Below are positions 8,832-17,386 of a DNA stretch of 64,000 nucleotides, piece by piece. Where the stretch lies: contig CAJQIB010000026.1 in the NCBI GenBank assembly GCA_905478325.1, forward strand, positions 43,146 through 107,145. Reading direction: 5' to 3'. The number at the start of each line of letters is the position of its first letter. The first letter of the stretch is position 1. The stretch is from an uncultured Flavobacteriales bacterium (GTDB taxonomy: Bacteria > Bacteroidota > Bacteroidia > Flavobacteriales_D > Sanyastnellaceae). A program made the position numbers and the translations under genes. The notes beneath the pieces were generated by a model. That model had not been told where the DNA came from. It worked only from the letters and a program-made list of their open reading frames with translations, and did not search any database.

Positions 8832-10184
8832 TTAGATTTGATCCAATAAACTCATGGTGCCTGGAGCGATCATGCCGGCTGCTTGAACTTCTGGTTTCAC
8901 CCCCAACAAATCGGCAACAGTCATCATGGAGTCGCTGACACGACCTACTGGATTTGCTTCGCTTCCGACAGAGAGCCCCGCCGGAATTCCACTTCCTGCC
9001 ATAGCGGTCCAAGCGCGCAACGAGTTCGAGTCACTGTGGTCAAAAGCCAACCATTCGTTTTGATCGAGGATGTTGTTGGGTTGCAAATTTCGACCGCACT
9101 CTGGGGTGCAGATGATGGACGTCTGTCCTGATAATTCGGGGATGCTTGTTTGGATGCTGTTCCACAGATGGCCAACAGCATGGTCAGCGCGGTGCAGCGC
9201 AGCGAGGTAATTCGAAAAATTGGAATGGCAGGAGTCGACGGCGCTTAAATTGACCATCATGAATGCGGGCTTGAACCATTTGAGCACCTCCACGGCAAAG
9301 CCCATGGTATAGAGGTCTCCGTTGTCCGTAACCGGAGGTAGATCCAATGTTCCATCGGAGACTTTGGCGTACATGGCTTTCATGAAGGCCTTGATGTTTT
9401 GTTTCTCGTCTTCGGTGTTGCCCAAGCCGCCACCTGCGGTGGTCAAAGATTGAAACTGCAAGTCCAAGAACGTCTTGAGCTTGTACATCGGGGTCAACTC
9501 GTTCTCTGGATGGTAAATCTTGGCATCGGCCATGAACTGGTTGCCTGTTGAACCAAACGTGACCGTCGGAGCGAAAAAATTACCGGCATATGCTGCACCG
9601 TAATCGGGGTGAGCACTGTGGTTGAGCAATGGCGTGGAATTTCCAATGCCGTTGCCAACAAACCAAACATCGGTTGCTGAATAGCCCCCATGTCGGCGGA
9701 GGTATTCAAAAATGGTGGGATTGATGGGGCGTTGTTTGAGGCCTTGCGTAGTTACGGTGCTCCCTTGTACCAGGCTGTTCAGTCCACCAAAATGTCCCGC
9801 ACTCAGGGCGCTGATTTCACGAAAAATCGTGCCCTGCGATTCAATCGTCTGCGATAAAATTGAAGGGATGGGATTGAGTCCACCTGTTCCGGTTCCAAAT
9901 ACAATCTTGTTCTCCGGGGGAGTCCCATCGAATATATTGTACATGATGTTTCCAGGGTACGGTTCCCCTTGGCTATCGTCTAAGTAGCGCTGCAATACGG
10001 ACTCTTGTTGCCGCACGCCGCCAGCGAAGGCCACCATCACAACATGTTCGGATGAACGCATGCCCGTGGGGGCAAACAATCGACCACTCGGTAGAATGTA
10101 AGGAGCGACCGAAATTCCGGCTGCCGCCAATCCTGCCTTTTTGATGAAGGCCCGACGATTGGAAGCGTGAAAGATCTTTTTCAT
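8832..10184 (-). CDS. Tat-exported DUF1501-family protein
   Basis: A 450-residue protein with a twin-arginine signal (N-R-R-A-F-I-K-K at 9-16, then a hydrophobic stretch A-A-A-G-I-S-V-A-P-Y). The mature part matches the DUF1501 family, an alkaline-phosphatase/sulfatase-fold group of unknown activity common in planctomycetes and Bacteroidota and often encoded beside cytochrome/DUF1549 proteins. The C-terminal region keeps metal-site-like segments (F-D-H-S-D-S-N near 395 and C-T-P-E-C-G-R near 370). Tat export suggests that it folds, perhaps with a metal, before leaving the cytoplasm. The ATG overlaps the upstream lipoprotein stop by one base (TGATG). The reaction is unknown. Confidence 0.87.
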   Translation of the reverse strand: MKKIFHASNRRAFIKKAGLAAAGISVAPYILPSGRLFAPTGMRSSEHVVMVAFAGGVRQQESVLQRYLDDSQGEPYPGNIMYNIFDGTPPENKIVFGTGTGGLNPIPSILSQTIESQGTIFREISALSAGHFGGLNSLVQGSTVTTQGLKQRPINPTIFEYLRRHGGYSATDVWFVGNGIGNSTPLLNHSAHPDYGAAYAGNFFAPTVTFGSTGNQFMADAKIYHPENELTPMYKLKTFLDLQFQSLTTAGGGLGNTEDEKQNIKAFMKAMYAKVSDGTLDLPPVTDNGDLYTMGFAVEVLKWFKPAFMMVNLSAVDSCHSNFSNYLAALHRADHAVGHLWNSIQTSIPELSGQTSIICTPECGRNLQPNNILDQNEWLAFDHSDSNSLRAWTAMAGSGIPAGLSVGSEANPVGRVSDSMMTVADLLGVKPEVQAAGMIAPGTMSLLDQI

Positions 10185-10690
10185 CAGTAGTAGCGGTATT
10201 CTTCGGACAGTCCAAAGGACATGAAAACCAACTCGGGCGTCATGCCCGGATTGTTGAGGATGAACTCCCGCACGAAAGTGCGTTCGGCTTGCGTGGGGAA
10301 TCGCGTGTAAAACCGCAGATAGGTGGCGTCTATGAAGGCATCCGGATCGGCCAACATCTCATCTGTCGGTGTCAAGGTCAAATCGGGCTGGTTGAAGAAG
10401 TTACTTAAAAGGACCTCACGTGCAATGCTTTGATCTCCGATGGATTCGAAAACGCGGGCAACGTTGTACAGGTCATTGGCCGGCATGCCTGTTTGAAACA
10501 GGTTGGTGTGAACGATGGCCACCCATTGTTCATTGGTTTTGAGGCGGTCTTTATCGGCAAAGCCGGGCGTGACCTCAAGGCCTTGGAGTTCAAAAGACAC
10601 CTCGGGTTCAGGTCGGCACCCACTGCTGGCCATGGCGCATACGACAAGGAGCATTCCAATGGAGCGCAGTCCGCACATGCGGGTTGCCAT
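10184..10690 (-). CDS. Lipoprotein with DUF1549-like R-F-P-T-Q-A-E motif
   Basis: A 168-residue lipoprotein from the chosen ATG at 10690, with lipobox A-S-S-G-C at about residue 25. In-frame ATGs at 10714 and 10738 would overlap the preceding gene. The C-terminal half has Y-x-R-F-Y-T-R-F-P-T-Q-A-E followed by a helix and a terminal S-E-E-Y-R-Y-Y. The same R-F-P-T-Q-A-E string occurs in the lipoprotein just upstream, so the two share a domain. The pattern recalls the L-G-R-x-P-T-x-x-E segment of DUF1549-type proteins, but the match is weak. No catalytic residues are evident. Tight spacing on both sides supports a shared complex with the DUF1501 and cytochrome-like proteins. Confidence 0.72.
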   Translation of the reverse strand: MATRMCGLRSIGMLLVVCAMASSGCRPEPEVSFELQGLEVTPGFADKDRLKTNEQWVAIVHTNLFQTGMPANDLYNVARVFESIGDQSIAREVLLSNFFNQPDLTLTPTDEMLADPDAFIDATYLRFYTRFPTQAERTFVREFILNNPGMTPELVFMSFGLSEEYRYY

Positions 10691-10700
10691 GTGGAGGTGC

Positions 10701-11624
10701 TTAAAACCCTGCATATTCGTCTGAGATAAGAACGACATGTTGGATGTCTGCGACTGCTACTGAAAGGGTGAATGCGTTCAGACTTTCTAAAATCTCGGAG
10801 TCTGAAGGGTCTCGTGCCAGCATCGTTCTGTATTGCCAGCGTACCATGCCTTCATCCCATTCGGTATTCCAAATAAGCGCATCCACATACGAAGCTTTGT
10901 CATGCGCCGATGTGCCAAAGAGTATTCCAGGTTGGTTGTTTTCGATCACTCCATATGCTACGTCAAATTCAGCTTGCGTTGGGAAACGCTGGTACAAATC
11001 ATCAAACGAAGCTTGTATGAAGTTGAAGCTGTTCATGTTGATTTGGTCGTAGATGGTATTCCACAACATGCGCCCGCAGGCCTCGCGCACATCGATGGCA
11101 CCCGATTCCAACGCTTCATCACTATCCAAAACAAGCAGCAGTCGTTCAGCGGAGGCATGATTAATGGTGTAGCCCGTGAAGTTTCCATTGAGACTGTCCT
11201 GTATCGCCATGCTTCTCAAAAGACCATAGCGTGCATTCAAGATGGCGTCGGAAGCACCCTCTAAAAACCGCGCTTTTAAATCCGTGTAAAGTTTGCGGTG
11301 GTATTGGGTGGTGTATGTCGACTCGTCCGTAGAATCTGTGCTGGTCATGAGGACTTGAATGACTTGCAGACGAACGGACGCTGCTAAGTCACCTTCTTCA
11401 AGAATCAGGACATCCCGTTCCATTTCAAAATCATTGGGCTCTCTGCCTATCAAGTCAATGTAAAAACGATTGACATAATTCTGAACCAAGATGGTTGAAA
11501 TCTCATCGTAATGTGGAATGGCGTTGTCCGTGAAAACAACCACTTCAGGCTTGCAACCGTACCCAATAAGACACAAAAAAACTGCAGATTGAATCAACTG
11601 ACGGGTTTTTCCTTTGCTTGGCAT
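10701..11624 (-). CDS. First lipoprotein of the seven-gene operon, DUF1549-like
   Basis: A 307-residue lipoprotein (lipobox I-G-Y-G-C, about Cys24). It has two copies of a Y/F-x-x-L-x-R-x-P-x-x-x-E pattern: R-F-Y-I-D-L-I-G-R-E-P-N-D-F-E near 55 and L-Y-Q-R-F-P-T-Q-A-E near 212. A third, weaker one (L-A-R-D-P-S-D-S-E) lies near 275. The first resembles the D-L-x-G-R-x-P-T-x-x-E segment of DUF1549. Predicted structure is almost wholly helical. It opens the operon, 44 bp from a palindrome and about 200 bp from the divergent GreA-like gene. Function is unknown; a helical scaffold paired with the next lipoprotein is an inference. Confidence 0.75.
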   Translation of the reverse strand: MPSKGKTRQLIQSAVFLCLIGYGCKPEVVVFTDNAIPHYDEISTILVQNYVNRFYIDLIGREPNDFEMERDVLILEEGDLAASVRLQVIQVLMTSTDSTDESTYTTQYHRKLYTDLKARFLEGASDAILNARYGLLRSMAIQDSLNGNFTGYTINHASAERLLLVLDSDEALESGAIDVREACGRMLWNTIYDQINMNSFNFIQASFDDLYQRFPTQAEFDVAYGVIENNQPGILFGTSAHDKASYVDALIWNTEWDEGMVRWQYRTMLARDPSDSEILESLNAFTLSVAVADIQHVVLISDEYAGF

Positions 11625-11647
11625 GGTGAGGCAATTTAATAGCTAAA

Positions 11648-11657
11648 CCTCTAGAGG
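11648..11657. promoter_or_regulatory. Perfect 10-bp palindrome in divergent intergenic region
   Basis: CCTCTAGAGG is a perfect palindrome about 24 bp upstream of the ATG at 11624 and inside the roughly 200-bp gap to the divergent gene at 11831. A dimeric regulator could bind here. Chance occurrence cannot be excluded, and I see no second copy in the window. Confidence 0.2.
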
Positions 11658-11830
11658 TACAATTATAGTTGCTTTTATATGCCAGAGAAGAGGATCGGGT
11701 GAATTCAATTGAAGCTTTGGCTTCGTTAGAAATTGCAATCGAGGCCAGTGGCCACCACCTTCAGGTCCAAGTTGACTCAGATTGCTCGAGTGGGCTGTCT
11801 GCACGGAATTATCGCATTTCTTTGCGGCGC

Positions 11831-12283
11831 ATGAATGTTTCTCGAAAAATGGCCGTGGTGGATGCGATTCATCGCTTGTTGTCGCAAAAGATTGATGCTT
11901 CTGTGTCGACGCTGCAGGGATTAACGGAGTCTCGGAATACAGCTTCGAAAAGTACAGCAGGGGATAAGCATGAAACGGGCAGGGCGATGATGGAGGCAGA
12001 AATTGGACGTGCGGAGCAGCAATTGCAAAAGGCAAAAGTGCTTCGAAATGAGTTGAAGAATCTACCGTGGTCAATCCAGAATTTGGCGGGGCCAGGAGCT
12101 TTGATTCAAACGAATCATGGAGAATTCTTGATGTCGGTCGGCTTGGGAAAGATTGAAGTCGATTCAGAGATGTGCTTTGCCCTTTCTGGGGGGTCTCCTC
12201 TTGGCCAGGCTCTTATGGGGCGAAAAGAGGGCGATCATGTCAGTTTTCAGGGGCGAGAATACCAGCTTCTCTCGATTCAATGA
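11831..12283 (+). CDS. GreA/GreB-like C-terminal-domain protein
   Basis: A 150-residue protein of the small Bacteroidetes GreA-related family. The N-terminal half is a coiled coil with S-T-A-G-D-K-H-E-T-G-R-A at about 45-56, a motif conserved in this family. The C-terminal half (about 90-150) resembles the FKBP-like domain of GreA, with S-P-L-G-Q-A-L-M-G-R-K-E-G-D in place of the GreA S-P-L-G-R-A-L-L-G-K. It probably binds RNA polymerase, but whether it stimulates transcript cleavage is unknown. Longer in-frame starts at TTG 11669 and GTG 11699 exist; the ATG at 11831 gives the usual family length. Its 3' end overlaps the convergent beta-mannosidase by 7 bp. Confidence 0.8.
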   Translation: MNVSRKMAVVDAIHRLLSQKIDASVSTLQGLTESRNTASKSTAGDKHETGRAMMEAEIGRAEQQLQKAKVLRNELKNLPWSIQNLAGPGALIQTNHGEFLMSVGLGKIEVDSEMCFALSGGSPLGQALMGRKEGDHVSFQGREYQLLSIQ

Positions 12284-14838
12284 AGTTGGAATTGTGCCAA
12301 ATGGCGCACGGTGACCTCTCCCATTCCTGCTCCGGCTTGTTCTGGATAGAACTCGATACGAGCTTGTTGATGAGGAATCAACGTCATCCCGTTTGAAGAA
12401 AAATGCCCAGGGATGCTGGATGTTAGTTGCACACCGTAGGCGAGCGAGTCGGTGGAGAGTACGATGCTGTTTCGATGCGTCGTCTGTGTGACTTCAGCTT
12501 GAGGCAATCGCAATTCAGAAGGCTTGGCAAAGCGCTGTATTCCCGTGTCAATCGTTTCCCCTTGGACTTCCCACGTCCATTGAAGGATTTCATGAGTGGA
12601 ATTCAATTCCCAGTCATCAAAGGCTCCCCAATTCCATTCTGTTTCCGAAAACGGAAGGGATTCCAACGCGCGTTGTTCTTCTCCGATGACTTGCCCTGAC
12701 CAATTCAAACGGCGAATCGTGACAGTCCCCGAGATACGGCGATTCGTCGCATTGGAAAGCAAAGTCCGAAGTGAATCGGTGTCGGTACGATCGATTAAGA
12801 GGCGTTGCGGCTGGTTCGCATGCTGCACGGCATGGTGGGCGAGTTTCCAACGCCCTGCGTGATCAACGGTAGACCACGAAACCGTCGGCCACACATCGTT
12901 GAGTTGCCAATAAAGAGAGCCGCTTGTCTTTCCTCTGCTAAATCGGTGGCGTTCTAGCGCTTCGCGCAGTCCTTCTGCCTGGGTCAGCTGCGTTAGATAA
13001 ATCCAACGGTCCAAAGCGTCTGCATTCCCGGTTTCTACTCCAGGATCAGCTGCATAGCGTTTCGCATAAATCCGCATCATGCCCCAGCCATCCAAACCAG
13101 GTTTGAGCCACTCCATTTTAGAGCGTTGGCGGAATTGAAGGGCTTCATCGTCAAAGGCATGGATTCCAACGGCTTCAAGCGTGTGGCGATTGGGAAGGCT
13201 CTGAAGTCCATATTCACTAGCGAAACGCCCCCCATGGTCTGAATAGTAGTCAAAGTCCAACGTGTCAAACCAAACCCGCCAGGCATGTTCGTCACCTGAG
13301 ATGCCGTGGTCTTTTTGATGCAGCGGATCTTTCATAGGGGAAGAGGCCCAATAAAATTGGTCCGACTCCTCAGCGACGATTTGCGGGAGCAAGGCACCAA
13401 ATACCGAGTCGTATGCCCGTTGAACCGCCACCGAATCTTGGGAGGATAGTCCATATAGATTTGGCCATCCCCAAGTTTTCCAAGCTTTTTCGGATTCATT
13501 GTTGCCACACCAAATCGCCAAACTGGGATGATGTCGCAGGCGTTGGACGTTGTGTCGTGCCTCGGCTTCCACAGAAGCAGCATAGCCGGAGTCCCCTGGA
13601 ACCATGCAACAGGCGAACATAAAATCTTGCCACACAAGCAGTCCCAGTTCGTCGCATCGATCATAGAAGGAGTCTTCTCCGTATACAGCGCCACCCCACA
13701 CACGAAGCATGTTCATGTTGCCGGCGATCGCCTGTTGCAGGGTCTCCTCAATCCGTTCCCGTGCACGAACCGGAAAAAAATCGGCCGGAACGATGTTGGC
13801 ACCGCGCGCGAACACCTTGTGTCCATTGACGTGGCAAGCAAAACTTCGGCCTAGATCGTCGCGTTCACGAATCCACTCAATAAAACGGATCCCGAATCGA
13901 AGCGATTGGCTTCCCCCGGTATTGCTGCAGCGCAGGGTGTAGAGCGGTTGGTCTCCCATGTCCCGCGGCCACCAGAGTTGGGGCGCAGCAATGGTCAATT
14001 GCCACAATGAATCATGAACGGGCGTCATCTCGTATTGAACTGGGGATCCGCTCGGTCCGTCCAATTGCCATTCCAGTGAATCCGTTGCGTCAAGACGCAC
14101 GTGGTAAGTCGCATTCTCTTCGTCAAGCTCGAAGAGGTCCAAGCGCATGTTCTGAGGGGCCGAGCTCCTCGTTTTCACAAGTGAAACACTTTTCCAAATA
14201 CCCGCAGAAACCAATCGCGGTCCCCAATCCCATCCAAATTGATAGTACGCCTTGCGGGAAACGCTGCTCGTTTGTTTTCCTTGAGGTCGATCTTCATTGC
14301 TGACCGGAATGAGCCACGGAGAGGCGTCTAGCTTTTGTTGGCCTTCAACAACCGCTGAATGCAATCGGACTTGCAGGGTATTGATGCCAACTCGAAGGTT
14401 GGTGGCTGGAAAGCGATAGGCCCGGTGCGCATTGTCTGTCTCACCAAGGATTTCATCATTGAGAAGAATGGTGGAGTAGGTATCGATTCCTTCAAAGATC
14501 AATTCAAAAGATGCATCCAATGGATTTGGGAGGTCAAATTCTGTTTGGTAGATCCATTCTTTGGTTTCCAAAGGTGCGCTCAACCGCTCGTTGGTTTGTT
14601 GATATGGAGAATCCCGCAACCCCGCGTTCATCAGGTCGGTGATGACATCCCCTGGGACGGCAGCGGGTTGCCAAATGGAATCCGTTGATTCTCTAAACTC
14701 CCATGCACCATCCAAGGAACAAGAGTCCGGTGAAAATGGAATGGGGTGATCCGTGCCGCAAGCGCTCAGAATGCAAAGGGTGAGCACATAAACAGACCAG
14801 CGGTATGTCTTGATGAGGTATGAGGAAGGAGAAGCCAT
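12277..14838 (-). CDS. GH2 beta-mannosidase lipoprotein
   Basis: An 853-residue lipoprotein (lipobox I-L-S-A-C, Cys27) of glycoside hydrolase family 2, beta-mannosidase subgroup. It removes terminal beta-mannosyl residues from oligosaccharides. The sugar-binding jelly roll is followed by R-K-A-Y-Y-Q-F-G-W-D-W-G-P-R-L (about 195-209), which is typical of beta-mannosidases. The TIM barrel has the acid/base Glu448 in W-C-G-N-N-E and the nucleophile Glu542 in A-S-E-Y-G. C-terminal Ig-like domains complete the usual architecture and length. It is transcribed away from the adjacent glycan locus and may contribute to it by handling mannose-containing side groups, though it could serve a different substrate such as N-glycans. 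A -7 box lies just upstream. Confidence 0.9.
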   Translation of the reverse strand: MASPSSYLIKTYRWSVYVLTLCILSACGTDHPIPFSPDSCSLDGAWEFRESTDSIWQPAAVPGDVITDLMNAGLRDSPYQQTNERLSAPLETKEWIYQTEFDLPNPLDASFELIFEGIDTYSTILLNDEILGETDNAHRAYRFPATNLRVGINTLQVRLHSAVVEGQQKLDASPWLIPVSNEDRPQGKQTSSVSRKAYYQFGWDWGPRLVSAGIWKSVSLVKTRSSAPQNMRLDLFELDEENATYHVRLDATDSLEWQLDGPSGSPVQYEMTPVHDSLWQLTIAAPQLWWPRDMGDQPLYTLRCSNTGGSQSLRFGIRFIEWIRERDDLGRSFACHVNGHKVFARGANIVPADFFPVRARERIEETLQQAIAGNMNMLRVWGGAVYGEDSFYDRCDELGLLVWQDFMFACCMVPGDSGYAASVEAEARHNVQRLRHHPSLAIWCGNNESEKAWKTWGWPNLYGLSSQDSVAVQRAYDSVFGALLPQIVAEESDQFYWASSPMKDPLHQKDHGISGDEHAWRVWFDTLDFDYYSDHGGRFASEYGLQSLPNRHTLEAVGIHAFDDEALQFRQRSKMEWLKPGLDGWGMMRIYAKRYAADPGVETGNADALDRWIYLTQLTQAEGLREALERHRFSRGKTSGSLYWQLNDVWPTVSWSTVDHAGRWKLAHHAVQHANQPQRLLIDRTDTDSLRTLLSNATNRRISGTVTIRRLNWSGQVIGEEQRALESLPFSETEWNWGAFDDWELNSTHEILQWTWEVQGETIDTGIQRFAKPSELRLPQAEVTQTTHRNSIVLSTDSLAYGVQLTSSIPGHFSSNGMTLIPHQQARIEFYPEQAGAGMGEVTVRHLAQFQLH

Positions 14839-14849
14839 GGGTGGAGTGT

Positions 14850-14857
14850 CAAAACTA
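14850..14857 (-). promoter_or_regulatory. -7 promoter box for the beta-mannosidase
   Basis: On the minus strand this reads TAGTTTTG, a perfect TAnnTTTG match, 12 bp before the ATG. The implied leader is only a few bases. A run of Ts sits near the expected -33 position but no clear TTTG is present. Confidence 0.35.
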
Positions 14858-14997
14858 CATGAAACGAGTAAAAATCCGCAGCATTTCTTTTGCTGCTTTC
14901 CCGCATCTTTGCACCTTTAAATGGTTGCTAAGAGGCTTGGTTTTACCGGAATGTTGCAAAGTTCAAATCCCGATTGGGATATAGATTTTTAGAGTAA

Positions 14998-15028
14998 TTG
15001 TATTTTCAACACTTTTATAAGACATTTG
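14998..15028 (+). promoter_or_regulatory. Candidate promoter of the GH3-SusCD locus
   Basis: TTG at 14998-15000 is separated by 20 bp from GACATTTG at 15021-15028, close to the Bacteroidetes pattern TTTG-N19-TAnnTTTG with one mismatch in the -7 box. It precedes the first gene of the glycan locus (start near 15048-15057). Confidence 0.35.
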
Positions 15029-15047
15029 TGATTGATTAGAATGAAGC

Positions 15048-17369
15048 ATGGTGCGAATGAACAGGTCGTTAATTGAAAGAATGAAGTCCATTGGATTGGG
15101 GACTGTGACGGCGATAGCGCTGCTCATGTCTGTGGGGTGCGGTGAACAACCGTCTTCAGAAACCCAATCAAGGGAAGGCGCATTTGTCGATTCTATTTTA
15201 GCGACCCTGAGCATTCAGGACAAAGTGGGGGAGATGACGCAATTGACCTTGGGCGCCATCGCAATCGGTTCACCATATGATCTCGCGGAGCCGCAGCATT
15301 TGGACACAGCCAAGGTTCGACGGGCTTTGTTGGATTATCGAGTTGGCAGTATTTTGAATTGTGGCAACCACGAACACTCGCCTGAAAAATGGCATGAGTT
15401 CATCACAGGCATTCAGTCGGCAGCAGCAAGCAAAGCATCGGGTATTCCCGTTTTGTATGGCGTCGATGCCATTCACGGGGCAACGTACACTGCAGGTGCC
15501 GTTCTTGGACCTCAACAAATTGGATTGGCTGCAACGTGGAATACGGAGTTGGTGCGGAAAGGAGCCGAGAACACCGCAAGAGAAGTTTTGGCATCGGGCA
15601 TTCCTTGGAATTTCTCTCCTGTTGTGGATCTGGGACGCGATCCGCGTTGGCCTCGATTTTGGGAAACGTTTGGTGAGGACCCACTTTTGGCGAGTGAAAT
15701 GGGTGTCGCTTTAGTCAAAGGATACCAGGAAGGACCGTCCCCTATTGCGGCGACGTTGAAGCATTTCTTGGGATACGGGTTGACACTGAGCGGCAAAGAC
15801 CGCACGCCGGGATGGATTCCAGAACGCCAGCTTCGTGAGTACTTCGTGCCCTCCTTTCAGGCATGCGTTGATGCGGGGGCCATGTCCATTATGGTCAACA
15901 GTGGGGAAATGAATGGAATCCCAGTGCACTCCAATAAAGTCATTTTGACCGACCTGTTGCGTGATGAGATGGGTTTTGAAGGAGTCGCGGTGACGGATTG
16001 GGAAGATGTAAAATACCTCGTTACCCGCCATCGGATTGCACATGACTACAAAGAAGCCACGCGGATGGCCGTTGAAGCGGGCATTGATATGGCCATGGTG
16101 CCATTGGACTTGGAGTTCAGTGATGCGTTGATTGAACTGGTCAACGAAGGCACGATATCGGAGCAGCGATTGGACGTATCGGTGCGTCGAATATTGACCA
16201 TGAAATACCGATTGGGTTTGTTTGAGAATGGCGGTTTCCCTCCATCGCTTGCGACCTATCCGGCGAAGGAATCACTCGAAGGTGCCGCGGCACGCGCAGC
16301 CTTGGAGTCCATCACGCTTTTGAAGAACGAAGGACATCATGCGGTGTATGCCGATCAACCCATTTTGCCCATTGGTGGTGAAGGCGTTGTTTTTGTAACA
16401 GGGCCTACGGCTCATAGTTTGAATGCGTTGAACGGTGGATGGACAGGGACTTGGCAGGGGGTAGACCCCACCTACAATACCCCAGGACGTCCAACTTTGG
16501 TGGAAGCGTTGGAAACGCGGTGGGGATCCAGTCGAACAAAGCGTGAAGATCTGTCGATGGAATTCACGGACGTGGACATCGATCGCGTGGTAAGGTCCAT
16601 CCAACGAGCTCAGCCGCATTGCGTCGTTTTGGCCTTAGGTGAAATGCCGTACACAGAGATTGTCGGGAATGTTGAGGACATCTCGCTCTTTGCCAACCAA
16701 AAAGCGTTGGTCCGAGCGGTCCATGCCACGGGCGTGCCAATAGTAGCCGTGTTCATTGAAGGGCGTCCTCGTCCATTTGCGGATGTGGAGCCACTTATGG
16801 ATGCCATCGTGATGGCTTATTTGCCAGGAGATTATGGTGCAGATGCGATTGCTCAGGTATTGGATGGTTCTTTCAATCCCAGTGGACGTCTGCCATTCAC
16901 TTGGCCGCGCCACGCATCATCGCACATGACGTATGATCACAAATACACAGAGCAAATAGACACGAAATTTGGAACCAATGCGTTCAACCCGCAGTTCCGT
17001 TTTGGCCATGGTCTGAGCTACAGTGAGGTAACGTATTCCAACCTGCAATCGGATCAATCTGAATACGCGATGGACGATGTGATGGCATTTACCGTCACGC
17101 TCACCAACAACAGTGATCAATCCACTGCGGAGGTGGTCCATTTATTCAGTCAAGACAGTGTGGCTACGATTACACCAAGTGTGGATCGATTGCGCGCATT
17201 TCAACGGGTCACCTTGAATCCCAACGAAACGAAAGAAGTTCGTTTTGAAGTGGCTGTTGAGGAACTCGCTTTTGTCAACCGAGATTTAGAGCGCATCGTT
17301 GAGCCGGGTTCTTTCGGAATTCGAATCAAGGATGAAGTCATAGGCATTTACGTACATTCACATCGATAA
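15048..17369 (+). CDS. GH3 beta-glucosidase lipoprotein
   Basis: A 773-residue glycoside hydrolase family 3 enzyme, probably a beta-glucosidase that finishes degradation of beta-glucan oligosaccharides. A lipobox (S-V-G-C, Cys31) suggests membrane anchoring. The catalytic nucleophile is Asp317 in V-A-V-T-D-W-E-D, and K-H-F-L-G-Y-G (238-244) is the usual substrate-binding segment of the first domain. The alpha/beta sandwich second domain and a fibronectin III-like C-terminus follow, giving the normal family length. Starts at 15048, 15057 and 15081 are all possible; 15057 or 15081 would give the shortest signal peptide. The next gene follows after 17 bp. Its position before CBM-like, SusC, SusD and GH16 genes supports a laminarin role. 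Confidence 0.92.
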   Translation: MVRMNRSLIERMKSIGLGTVTAIALLMSVGCGEQPSSETQSREGAFVDSILATLSIQDKVGEMTQLTLGAIAIGSPYDLAEPQHLDTAKVRRALLDYRVGSILNCGNHEHSPEKWHEFITGIQSAAASKASGIPVLYGVDAIHGATYTAGAVLGPQQIGLAATWNTELVRKGAENTAREVLASGIPWNFSPVVDLGRDPRWPRFWETFGEDPLLASEMGVALVKGYQEGPSPIAATLKHFLGYGLTLSGKDRTPGWIPERQLREYFVPSFQACVDAGAMSIMVNSGEMNGIPVHSNKVILTDLLRDEMGFEGVAVTDWEDVKYLVTRHRIAHDYKEATRMAVEAGIDMAMVPLDLEFSDALIELVNEGTISEQRLDVSVRRILTMKYRLGLFENGGFPPSLATYPAKESLEGAAARAALESITLLKNEGHHAVYADQPILPIGGEGVVFVTGPTAHSLNALNGGWTGTWQGVDPTYNTPGRPTLVEALETRWGSSRTKREDLSMEFTDVDIDRVVRSIQRAQPHCVVLALGEMPYTEIVGNVEDISLFANQKALVRAVHATGVPIVAVFIEGRPRPFADVEPLMDAIVMAYLPGDYGADAIAQVLDGSFNPSGRLPFTWPRHASSHMTYDHKYTEQIDTKFGTNAFNPQFRFGHGLSYSEVTYSNLQSDQSEYAMDDVMAFTVTLTNNSDQSTAEVVHLFSQDSVATITPSVDRLRAFQRVTLNPNETKEVRFEVAVEELAFVNRDLERIVEPGSFGIRIKDEVIGIYVHSHR

Positions 17370-17386
17370 CAACTAAACCCTTCAAA

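Noticed and set aside
14955..14985. A GTTCAAATCCCG string resembling a tRNA T-loop
   Set aside because: The flanking bases do not form the T-stem, and no acceptor or anticodon arms pair upstream. It is best read as chance or a remnant too weak to support.
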